Shown: one piece after another, positions 1 through 5,419 of the stretch
Position numbering within the stretch: the stretch's first letter is position 1
Layout of the letters: every line of letters begins with the position of its first letter
From: Pseudomonadota bacterium
GTDB taxonomy: Bacteria > Pseudomonadota > Gammaproteobacteria > Acidithiobacillales > Acidithiobacillaceae
DNA: 5,775 nucleotides
Assembly: GCA_021827445.1 (NCBI GenBank)
Contig: JAKAVW010000210.1
Span: 1 to 5,775, forward strand
Reading direction: 5' to 3'
Position numbers and translations under genes: made by a program
Notes under the pieces: model-generated
Told to the model about the DNA's origin: nothing
Database searches by the model: none
Seen by the model: only the letters and a program-made list of their open reading frames with translations

Positions 1-138
1 AGTATGTCAATGAATTTCCTGCTCCAGAACACGGCTATGCTCAACGGCCACAAGACCGGAGAAGTGGTGAATTTCAATTTCGCAAAAGATACCGCCGGGG
101 GGTACATCATCACCAGAATCACGCCGGTCAAACAATGA
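1..138 (+). CDS. C-terminal end of a CusF-type copper-binding protein (partial)
   Basis: The reading frame is open from the left edge and stops at TGA 136-138, giving the last 45 residues. The tail has the pattern of the CusF small beta-barrel: a Met-x-Met-x-Phe strand (MSMNF) near the start, then a leucine plus Gly-x-Lys-x-Gly-Glu turn (NGHKTGEVV), an alternating hydrophobic strand (VNFNF), and the closing strand YIITRITPV. In CusF-family proteins the M-x-M pair, with a His and a Trp further upstream, binds Cu(I) or Ag(I) in the periplasm and hands it to the CusCBA-type RND efflux pump. The His/Trp part lies outside the window. It could be a free-standing CusF-like chaperone or the CusF domain fused to the end of a CusB-type adaptor; the visible part cannot decide. 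Family recognition is from the pattern only. Confidence 0.6.
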   Translation, partial: SMSMNFLLQNTAMLNGHKTGEVVNFNFAKDTAGGYIITRITPVKQ

Positions 139-246
139 AAATACGGAGTAACCCTGTAATCCGGCCAAATCGGCCCCTCGGGAAATGCCACTGGGATCGA
201 GTTATATCATCCACTGGATCTCTACTAAATTTATCTGAATCAATAC

Positions 247-252
247 AGGAGG
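247..252 (+). promoter_or_regulatory. Strong Shine-Dalgarno site before the small secreted protein
   Basis: AGGAGG lies 7 bases before the ATG at 260, an ideal spacing. It favours the start at 260 over the in-frame ATG at 308, which has only a weak purine-rich stretch upstream. The 121 bases between the copper-protein stop (138) and this gene show a weak GGCC/GGCC inverted repeat around 162-174 without a T-run. I see no convincing promoter or terminator there. Confidence 0.7.
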
Positions 253-259
253 ATTCACC

Positions 260-565
260 ATGACACTGGGAGTATCCCACCAAGAGATATGCAAAGAAAG
301 TCAGATCATGACAATCAGACTTCGCCATGCTGCCCTACGGGGATTTATGATGACGATCCTTTTGACCGCGCCATTATCTGCCTATGCACGCGAAGATCAT
401 TCGCCACTCAATCCAAGGTATGAAACAAAAATACTGACAGACAAAGCAGAATATTTTACGTACACCATGATTGTAGAGATCAAGGATGGTCGCTGGAAGG
501 AAGTCGTTAAGGACGCCCAAAAAGTTGCCGAGATCGGCAAGCAAATACAGGCAATAAACGCTTAA
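260..565 (+). CDS. Small secreted/periplasmic protein of unknown function
   Basis: This encodes 101 residues from the ATG at 260, supported by the strong ribosome site at 247-252. I do not recognise a family. From Met17 (position 308) there is a clear Sec-type signal peptide: basic MTIRLRH, hydrophobic MMTILLTAPLS, then an A-Y-A cleavage site, leaving a mature protein of about 58 residues that starts RED. The mature part has a Tyr/Phe-rich strand (AEYFTYTMIVEIKDGRW) and a Lys-rich amphipathic helix (KEVVKDAQKVAEIGKQIQ). Starting at 260 adds 16 residues before the signal peptide, so Met17 could be the true start despite its weaker ribosome site. The TAA at 563-565 lies within about 8 bases of the IS200 end hairpin, so the original C-terminus may have been altered by that insertion. 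It follows the copper-binding gene but 121 bp away, so co-transcription is uncertain. Confidence 0.55.
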   Translation: MTLGVSHQEICKESQIMTIRLRHAALRGFMMTILLTAPLSAYAREDHSPLNPRYETKILTDKAEYFTYTMIVEIKDGRWKEVVKDAQKVAEIGKQIQAINA

Positions 566-572
566 TAAAAAT

Positions 573-592
573 CCCCGCAGCTTGCTGTGGGG
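573..592. repeat. IS200 end hairpin (tnpA-distal end)
   Basis: A 9-bp stem, CCCCGCAGC paired with GCTGTGGGG (one G-T wobble), encloses a TT loop. It sits directly after the stop of the small secreted gene and could be mistaken for a terminator. It lacks a following T-run, and its sequence recurs inverted at 1094-1108, so it is better read as the IS end hairpin recognised by TnpA. It may still attenuate transcription. Confidence 0.65.
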
Positions 593-602
593 TATTCCCC
601 CG

Positions 603-1041
603 CTACCATAGCGTCAGTTGGTCGTCGTTACGCTTTTGCTTGTGAAGCTTGTAGGCGTTTTCTTCTTGGCCTTGATTTTTGACGTAACGACATATCACAT
701 CTTCATCCCCATGCTTCCCTACCGTGCATATAAAATAGCCATCTGTCAAACTCTCCGCCCCAAAGCTGCTTTTTCACTGACGGCACACGCTTTAGTACCT
801 CCCGAGCGGTTAGGCTCTTCAGTATCTGCACAATCTTCTTCGGACTATACATCGGTACCGACTGCACCAAAAAATGTACGTGATCCCGATCAACCCATAT
901 TTCTAAAAATACAATCTCATATCGCTTCGCACTCTCTAAGCAAACATCCCTATGCACTTGATCTACTTCATCTGTAAACACCGCCTTCCTATACTTGGCC
1001 GGACACACTATGTGGTACATAAGGGTAGAAACATGATGCTT
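603..1041 (-). pseudogene. tnpA: IS200 Y1 (HuH) transposase TnpA, frameshifted
   Basis: Two reading frames together make a nearly complete IS200-type TnpA of about 140 residues. The first part (from ATG at 1020) begins MYHIVCPAKYRK and carries the HuH motif in DHVHFLVQ, the metal-binding site. It continues to KKQLWGGEF (748-750), where frame is lost. In the next frame TDGYFICTVGKHGDEDVICRYV follows, containing the tyrosine of the catalytic helix, and the protein ends ...DDQLTLW with TAG at 603-605. Family members read GGEF-W-TDG here, so two bases seem to be missing next to position 747. Upstream of 1020 the codons for KHHVSTL (1021-1041) are still recognisable but preceded by an in-frame TAA at 1042-1044 with no start codon between, so the N-terminus is probably damaged too. 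It is likely inactive unless the indel is a sequencing error. Confidence 0.8.
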
Positions 1042-1091
1042 TTATGAATATTAGGTGCTCACCCGACCAGTTTATCATATACACAAAATCA

Positions 1092-1108
1092 CGCAGCAAG
1101 CTGCGGGG
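1092..1108. repeat. IS200 end hairpin (tnpA-proximal end)
   Basis: CGCAGC-AA-GCTGCG is a perfect 6-bp stem with a 2-base loop (1092-1105), followed by GGG. Together 1094-1108 is the exact inverted copy of 573-587. It lies upstream of the transposase gene, where the left end of an IS200 element is expected. Confidence 0.65.
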
Positions 1109-1422
1109 AATCAGACCCGAAGAGATTGAGTCGGAGGAGATGGGGCCATTTCGTGAAACCCTGGATGCCATCGCGGCCAAGGGGGTCCAGGCGCACGTCA
1201 TTTTACCTGCAAATTTTAACGGGACAGGCCCGCGCGACGTGGACTTCCTCCGTCAGCATGGAGTCCAGGTACGATTGATGCCGGTCCACCGGCTATACGA
1301 CCATAGCAAAACCGTAATCGCCCAGAATGAGGTGTTCATCGGCTCGGAAAATTTTACGAGAACCAGCCTTGAATCCGATAGGGAAGCTGGAGTTATTACG
1401 CATCATCCGCATGATATAGTAA

Positions 1423-1430
1423 AATTGAAG
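1423..1430. repeat. IS66 target-site duplication, left copy
   Basis: AATTGAAG directly precedes the left inverted repeat. The bases directly after the right inverted repeat are AACTGAAG, a match at 7 of 8. Eight-base duplications are the rule for IS66 family elements, so this marks a genuine insertion with one later change in one copy. Confidence 0.75.
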
Positions 1431-1443
1431 GTAACTGTTCACC
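1431..1443. repeat. IS66 left terminal inverted repeat
   Basis: GTAACTGTTCACC is the exact reverse complement of 2910-2922. Similarity stops after 13 bases, where a C-run follows. Confidence 0.85.
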
Positions 1444-1507
1444 CCCCCCGTGCTTCACGGATCGTTTTGATGTAAAATGCTGCAATATTTCAATCTACAA
1501 GGACGAT

Positions 1508-2899
1508 ATGGATCAGTCTGACCTGAGTGCAATGGATCACGCCGCCAAGGATGATCTGATCCGATTTCTTCTCGCGGAGAACGCGGAATTGAAGTCGCGG
1601 ATCACTGCACTTGAAGTCCGTCTGGCCAAAGACAGCCACAATTCCAGCAAACCGCCGTCCTCTGATGGCCTGCGCAAACCCGCACCTAAATCCCTGCGTC
1701 AGGCGGGACAGCGCCCCAAGGGCGGGCAAAAAGGCCACAAAGGTTCAGCGCTGGAGCGCGTCGCCGAACCGGATCATGTGGTCAATCATCCCTTGCCCGC
1801 AACTTGCGATGCCTGTGGCAGCACTCTGGACGAGGCCCATGTATCGGAAGCCCGTCAGGTCTTCGATATACCGCCTCAGCAGGTTGAAGTCACCGAACAT
1901 CGCGTCGTGGAAGTACGCTGCACCTGCGGCAAGGTACATCGGAGCGAATTTCCGAAAGCCATCGCGGCTACCACGCAATATGGCCCACGCGTACAAGCCA
2001 CCGTCGTCTATCTCACCCAGCACCACATGCTGCCGATCCTGCGTACCGCCCGGATCATGCGCGATACCTGTGGGGTCGCCTGTCGCCGGGTGCCGTAGTC
2101 AGGATGATTCACACCGCAGCCGGTAATCTGGCCACCACCGTCGCGCAGATTGCGGACGCCGTCGGAACGCCCGCGTGGCCCATTTCGATGAAACCGGGAT
2201 GCGGGTCGCGGGCAAGCTCCACTGGCTGCACACGGCCGCAACCCCCAACTTGACCTGGGTGGGTATACATACCCGCCGTGGTCAGGAAGCTTTTGATGCT
2301 TTCGGCATTCTGCCCAGATTCCAGGGATAGCCATTCATGATGGCTGGGCACCCTACCGGAAATATGACTGCCTCCACGGCCTGTGCAATGCGCATCACCT
2401 GCGGGAGCTGACGATGGTCCACGAACTGTACGGCCAACGCTGGGCGAAGCGCATGATCGACCTGCTCGTTACCGCCAACCGGGAAGTGGCAGATGGACCG
2501 CTCACCGATGACCGGATGGTGCAGATCAACGCGGACTACACCGCTTTACTGGCCCAAGGCGATAAGGTCCACCCGATCAAGAAGCGCAAGGATGGTTCTG
2601 CGCAGCGGGGCCAATCTACGCCGACCAATCTGCTGCGACGGCTGCGCGAACATCGCGACGATGTCCTGCGCTTCCTCTCGGATCCAGAGGTGCCCTTCAC
2701 CAACAACATCGCAGAACAGGCGGTGCGGATGCCCAAGGTTAAACAAAAGATCTCCGGCTGCTTCCGAACCTTTGATGGGGCAGCAGCCTTCTGCACGATT
2801 CGATCCTATCTGGAAACCCTACGCAAGCAGGGCGTCGATCTTCTGCACGCTTTGATTCAGTCTTTTCAGGGGGAAACCCAGCAGCTTGCCACAGGGTAA
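1508..2899 (+). pseudogene. tnpC: IS66-family DDE transposase with three single-base deletions
   Basis: Joined across three -1 shifts, the gene encodes about 464 residues, a usual IS66 length. The start ATG at 1508 has AAGGA at 1499-1503. The N-terminus has a leucine-zipper-like helix (LLAENAELKSRITALEVRL), the hallmark NSSKPPSSDG (residues 45-54), a GGQKGHKG basic stretch and a zinc-ribbon-like CDAC...CTC (Cys100, 103, 138, 140). The DDE residues are all there: Asp in HFDETG (2187-2189), Asp in HDGW (2339-2341) and Glu in NNIAEQAVR (2714-2716). Frame breaks lie near 2081 (GVA then SPGAVVRM), 2169 (AVGT then ARVAHFDE) and 2326 (RFQG then IAIHDGW). Each lacks one base, and the sum restores the original frame through to TAA at 2897-2899. 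As written the ORF ends at TAG 2096-2098, so no active enzyme is expected. Confidence 0.88.
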
Positions 2900-2909
2900 A
2901 TGTACCCCT

Positions 2910-2922
2910 GGTGAACAGTTAC
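2910..2922. repeat. IS66 right terminal inverted repeat
   Basis: GGTGAACAGTTAC is the perfect inverted copy of 1431-1443 and lies 11 bases after the transposase stop. Confidence 0.85.
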
Positions 2923-2930
2923 AACTGAAG
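2923..2930. repeat. IS66 target-site duplication, right copy
   Basis: AACTGAAG directly follows the right inverted repeat and matches the left copy AATTGAAG except for one T/C change. Confidence 0.75.
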
Positions 2931-2968
2931 AAATAATTCGCACACGACTGGGCGACGGCCAATAGATA

Positions 2969-2974
2969 AAGGAG
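2969..2974 (+). promoter_or_regulatory. Ribosome binding site of cas12
   Basis: AAGGAG lies 10 bases before the ATG at 2985. An in-frame TAA at 2967-2969 just upstream excludes any longer start, so this site fixes the N-terminus. The 38 bases between the IS66 target duplication and this site contain only weak promoter-like hexamers (TTCGCA at 2937 and AATAGA at 2961). Confidence 0.75.
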
Positions 2975-2984
2975 AGAAGCCATC

Positions 2985-4775
2985 ATGTCAACGATAACCT
3001 ATGAATACGGGGTTCGGCTGGAATCCGATTGTATCCAGCACGTCGATCATCAAATAAATCTGGCGCGCAGAACATACAACGAAATGATGGCGGCCATACG
3101 TTCGGTGCATGACGCCGCACAGTCCTTCCAAATGGAGAAGGCCGGGCCTGAAGGCCGCGCGATAGCCGACCACATCGAGGCCCTCAACGCGGCTTTCAAA
3201 GAGGCCAGAGCGCAACAGCAAGAGGAATCGTGTTTGCAGGCTATAGCGGTGGAGCGCCGTCAATGCTGGAGAGATCTGGGCGTCATTCTGAAAGTGGTTC
3301 GGCAAGAACACAAAAAGACCTTGCAAGAAGTCTTTTACAATCGGATTGGCATCAATAAAGGGACGGATACTTACGCTATCCGCTGCAAAGCTGTGGCAGA
3401 CGGTCTTGGATGGGCTACCGCGCAAGACGTGCTGAATCGCGCAATTATCGCATGGAAGATGTCCATGAAGCTGGGCCGCGCCCCGCAGTTTGCTCGGGGA
3501 GATGAAAAAACGCAGGACGCGCTCACCCTGCAATTCACGGAAAAAGGTGGCATGCCCAAAGACAAGATGCTTGCCGGGGAAAGCGTCGTCATTGGCGTGG
3601 AACCGCCAGAGAACACTGGAAAACGGGCCTATGGCCACTTCTGGTTTCGCCTGGGATCCGCAAGCGAGGGGCATTACGCAAGGGGCACCATACAATGGCA
3701 TCGGGATTTACCGGAAGATGCCAGCATTGCCAGCGCCCGGCTGGTACGCAAACGAACCGGATGCAAGATGAAATACTACATGCAGTATGTCATTAATATG
3801 GCACAAATCCGACAGACATCCGACCATGCCCGCAAGGCATTGCTGGCCGTCCACATGGGCTGGAGCGCCGACATCAGCGGTCGACGGGTGTGTGGAATCA
3901 CTGATGCCGCTGACCCGGAGTTGGCACAGATCATTCAGTTGCCGCCAGAAATCGAGCGGAATATTCAAAGGGCTGCGAGCATTCAGGGAAAACGTGATCA
4001 GGCACGTGATGAAATCGCGCCGAAGATCCGGGCATTCGACGGACCATTACCGCCCGAGTGGGACGAGGGCACGCAGGATTACTGGTCGCATTGGAAAGTG
4101 CTGCCAGCAAACCACATGGCGGCCAGCCGGATTCACGCATGGCGTAAACGCCTGGGGGACCTTGTCCCGGAATGGCTGGCGGAGTGGTGCAAGACGGATC
4201 GGATGCTATGGATTGCCGCAACGCACACCGCGCAGCGGGCGCGCAACCGCCGCAAGGATTTCTACCGTAATCTGGCGAAAACATGGGCATCCCAATATGA
4301 AGCGATAGTCATAGAGAAACCGGACATCAAGAAGGCTGCGAAGATAATGGATGAAACTACCGGAGAACGGACGGAGTTCGCAAAGAAAGCCCGTGCGGGC
4401 CGCGTGTTAGTCAGTCTTTATACGCTGGATTCGGCAATCCGCTGGGCTTGCCAGAAAAATGGCACGGCCATACTCGATGTGAATGGTGAAAAGACTGCCG
4501 CGACTTGCGCGATGTGTGCATCTGAGGCGATACACACGGATACGGAAGATGGCCAAGTGCTGCATTGTGCCGACTGCGGGGCGGTGCTGGACCGTAAAAA
4601 GAATGGTGCGGCAGTGGCATGGCAACTCGTCATTGAGCAGCGCGAAAATCTGGTGGAAGAATACTGGGCGGAGCAGCTCAAAAAAGAACGCGAGGCGGCG
4701 GAAGCCAAGTTGTCCCGGCTGGAGAAGATGCAGGCGGCCCGCCGTGCGAAGCGCGAACCAGCGGTGGCGGAGTAA
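2985..4775 (+). CDS. cas12m: Cas12-family CRISPR effector, probably Cas12m (type V-M), with degenerate RuvC site
   Basis: This 596-residue protein is an RNA-guided DNA-binding effector of TnpB descent. The first strand (TYEYGVRLES) and helix (HQINLARRTYNEMM) look like the start of a TnpB/Cas12 fold, followed by a helical REC-like region (to about 200) and a beta-rich WED-like part with HFWFRLGS and KMKYYMQYVIN (about 200-272). RuvC-I is at 286-293 (LLAVHMGW): His290 stands where the catalytic Asp is expected. A long helical stretch (about 315-435) with WRKRL and ARNRRKDFYRNLA resembles the bridge helix region. RuvC-II is YEAIVIEKPD, keeping Glu444. A zinc ribbon follows (CAMC 508-511, CADC 528-531). 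RuvC-III is DRKKNGAA (536-543): Lys538 replaces the catalytic Asp of the usual DRDxNAA or DADANGA. A charged, probably coiled-coil tail (550-590) ends it. With two of three acidic residues gone, cleavage is unlikely. Cas12m proteins of about this size are known to bind duplex DNA and block transcription without cutting. The array follows 141 bp downstream, and no adaptation genes are visible. The Cas12 assignment is firm; subtype V-M is by size, layout and lost catalysis, not by alignment. Confidence 0.82.
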   Translation: MSTITYEYGVRLESDCIQHVDHQINLARRTYNEMMAAIRSVHDAAQSFQMEKAGPEGRAIADHIEALNAAFKEARAQQQEESCLQAIAVERRQCWRDLGVILKVVRQEHKKTLQEVFYNRIGINKGTDTYAIRCKAVADGLGWATAQDVLNRAIIAWKMSMKLGRAPQFARGDEKTQDALTLQFTEKGGMPKDKMLAGESVVIGVEPPENTGKRAYGHFWFRLGSASEGHYARGTIQWHRDLPEDASIASARLVRKRTGCKMKYYMQYVINMAQIRQTSDHARKALLAVHMGWSADISGRRVCGITDAADPELAQIIQLPPEIERNIQRAASIQGKRDQARDEIAPKIRAFDGPLPPEWDEGTQDYWSHWKVLPANHMAASRIHAWRKRLGDLVPEWLAEWCKTDRMLWIAATHTAQRARNRRKDFYRNLAKTWASQYEAIVIEKPDIKKAAKIMDETTGERTEFAKKARAGRVLVSLYTLDSAIRWACQKNGTAILDVNGEKTAATCAMCASEAIHTDTEDGQVLHCADCGAVLDRKKNGAAVAWQLVIEQRENLVEEYWAEQLKKEREAAEAKLSRLEKMQAARRAKREPAVAE

Positions 4776-4916
4776 CGGCAGAGGGTTCGCAGACATTGTT
4801 TCTATTGCAAAAGGTGTTGCGTGGGTAGACTTAATCCGGCTGGAATGGATGATAAAACAGCGTATCGCGGGAAACGGGCATTTCATGCAGAAGTATCATT
4901 GTGTTATAGTTGTACT
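4776..4916 (+). promoter_or_regulatory. CRISPR leader between cas12 and the array
   Basis: These 141 bases lie between the effector stop and repeat 1 and hold no convincing gene; short open frames here run on into the repeats and are spurious. Placement on the leader side is supported by the perfect repeats near it and the degenerate repeat at the far end. No factor-independent terminator follows cas12, so read-through into the array is possible. I found no anti-repeat complementary to the CRISPR repeat here or elsewhere in the window, consistent with a tracrRNA-free system. Confidence 0.55.
4882..4910 (+). promoter_or_regulatory. Putative array promoter with extended -10
   Basis: TATAGT at 4905-4910 is preceded by TG at 4902-4903 (TGT-TATAGT), an extended -10. 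Seventeen bases upstream of it is a weak -35 (TTCATG at 4882-4887). Counting 7 bases past the -10 puts the expected transcript start at about 4917, the first G of repeat 1. This is a motif match only. Confidence 0.5.
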
Positions 4917-5310
4917 GGTGTTACGCCCATCTCAGCGGGCTGGTTGCTGAGACGCCTTCCTTCCCGGCGTCATCAACAGCGCAGGGGAGGTGTTACGCCC
5001 ATCTCAGCGGGCTGGTTGCTGAGACGGAGATCTGGAGTGCACCACTGCTCGCCATCCTCGGTGTTACGCCCATCTCAGCGGGCTGGTTGCTGAGACCCGG
5101 CCCCGGTAATAATGGGCTCAGTGACATTTTGGTGTTACGCCCATCTCAGCGGGCTGGTTGCTGAGACGGCCTACCGGGCAACAACGAATTCGTCCTGCTG
5201 CCGGTGTTACGCCCATCTCAGCGGGCTGGTTGCTGAGACGTTAAATGGCAGAATGCGCGAAGTACGATTTGTGGGTGTTACGCCCATCTCAGCGGGCTTG
5301 TAGACTGGAA
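4917..5310 (+). CRISPR. CRISPR array: five perfect 37-nt repeats, one degenerate terminal repeat, five spacers
   Basis: Five identical 37-nt repeats lie at 4917-4953, 4989-5025, 5060-5096, 5131-5167 and 5203-5239. Each begins GGTGTTACGCCCATCTCAGC and ends GGGCTGGTTGCTGAGAC. The sixth copy (from 5274) matches for 25 bases up to GGGCT at 5298 and then diverges, typical of the leader-distal end. Spacers are 35, 34, 34, 35 and 34 nt (4954-4988, 5026-5059, 5097-5130, 5168-5202, 5240-5273). None matches other parts of the window by eye. Within the repeat, TCTCAGC (bases 14-20) pairs with GCTGAGA (30-36) around a 9-base loop, leaving one C before the spacer; a stem close to the 3' end is the usual handle of type V crRNAs. 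Transcription from the cas12 side is supported by the leader promoter and the decayed last repeat. The set is short, so the array is either young, slowly acquiring or trimmed. Confidence 0.97.
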
Positions 5311-5382
5311 GTAAGTGCGACGACGGTCCATTATGGGGGGACGTAGCGGACGTTACCATGTTGTGCCACCGAGGCTTATCCC
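5311..5382. other. Spacer region between array and IS21 relic, nothing recognised
   Basis: These 72 bases after the degenerate repeat contain no gene, hairpin with T-run, or repeat copy that I can support. A long minus-strand frame runs through here and into the array, but it is only read-through from the truncated istA. Confidence 0.4.
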
Positions 5383-5383
5383 T

Positions 5384-5415
5384 GTGCAATCTACTGAACA
5401 AGGTGCAATCTGATG
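5384..5415. repeat. Two direct GTGCAATCT repeats, possible IS21 end
   Basis: GTGCAATCTACTG (5384-5396) and GTGCAATCTGATG (5403-5415) share 11 of 13 bases and are offset by 19 bp. They sit between the end of istA homology and the unassigned region next to the array. Multiple short repeats near the tips are typical transposase-binding sites of IS21 elements. Confidence 0.45.
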
Positions 5416-5419
5416 CAGA

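Larger units (their letters stand above)
566..1108 (-). mobile_element. IS200-type element (IS200/IS605 family), decayed, no tnpB
   Basis: A minus-strand HuH/Y1 transposase gene with a frameshift lies between two subterminal hairpins that share a 15-nt sequence (CCCCGCAGCTTGCTG) in inverted orientation, at 573-587 and 1094-1108. Size (about 0.55 kb), a single Y1 transposase and imperfect end hairpins instead of true terminal inverted repeats fit the IS200 group, which moves as single-stranded DNA. The exact ends are not defined because this family makes no target duplication. The right flank re-enters phospholipase D-like coding sequence around 1110-1120, so the element appears to have inserted into or removed the 5' part of that gene. 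No TnpB gene accompanies it. Confidence 0.7.
1110..1475 (+). pseudogene. Phospholipase D-like (HKD) protein, fragment cut by two insertion sequences
   Basis: The open frame runs from 1044 to TAA at 1473-1475, but the first 22-25 codons lie inside IS200 sequence, so only about 1110-1430 is native. That part reads like the C-terminal half of a PLDc-type domain: IESEEMGPF, a helix and strand (AAKGVQAHVILPA), then FLRQHGVQVRLMP, the HxK motif in YDHSKTVIAQ, and the GSxN motif in VFIGSENFT. In the classical HxKx4D motif the Asp is replaced by Gln here (HSKTVIAQ). The family hydrolyses phosphodiester bonds in lipids or nucleic acids; the substrate cannot be told. The N-terminal part is missing at the IS200 junction. 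At 1431 IS66 begins, so the last 15 codons come from IS DNA; with IS66 removed the frame would read only one more Lys and stop (TAA at 2934-2936). Probably non-functional, since the 5' end is gone. Confidence 0.7.
1431..2922 (+). mobile_element. IS66-family insertion sequence, full length (1492 bp)
   Basis: The element is bounded by perfect 13-bp inverted repeats (GTAACTGTTCACC at 1431-1443 and its complement at 2910-2922) and an 8-bp target duplication with one mismatch. IS66 ends typically start with GTAA. It carries only the large transposase, without the small tnpA/tnpB accessory genes of classical IS66, so it resembles the single-gene ISBst12-type subgroup. A run of eight C lies at 1442-1449, partly within the left repeat. 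It inserted at the 3' end of the phospholipase D-like gene and 62 bp before the cas12 start codon. All three catalytic acidic residues are encoded, but the frame is broken three times. Confidence 0.88.

Noticed and set aside
573..592. Intrinsic terminator for the small secreted gene
   Set aside because: The stem is strong but no T-run follows on the plus strand, and the same sequence occurs inverted at 1094-1108 at the other end of the IS200 element, which explains it better.
1451..1478. Promoter for the IS66 transposase (weak -35 TGCTTC, -10 TAAAAT at 1473-1478)
   Set aside because: The -10 is reasonable but the -35 is weak; not strong enough to annotate.
2937..2966. Promoter for cas12 just after IS66 (TTCGCA / AATAGA)
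   Set aside because: Both hexamers are poor and the -10 nearly touches the ribosome site, so I do not list it as a feature.
2988..3701. Long minus-strand open frame opposite cas12
   Set aside because: It is a shadow of the strongly coding plus strand, with no ribosome site and no family resemblance.
603..4775. IS200 element as the direct TnpA partner or ancestor of the local cas12 gene
   Set aside because: Cas12 proteins as a class descend from TnpB of IS200/IS605 elements, but this IS200 is 2 kb away, on the other strand and separated by a PLD fragment and IS66, so the proximity is most likely coincidental.
4776..4916. tracrRNA gene in the leader
   Set aside because: No stretch complementary to the repeat was found by eye; a short GGCTGG match near 4837 is in the direct, not the complementary, orientation.
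4821..5303. Plus-strand open frames running through the leader and repeats
   Set aside because: They consist largely of translated CRISPR repeats and have no ribosome site or recognisable protein.
5207..5419. C-terminal extension of the minus-strand istA frame to 5207
   Set aside because: Family homology ends at about 5420; the rest is read-through of unrelated DNA and CRISPR repeats.
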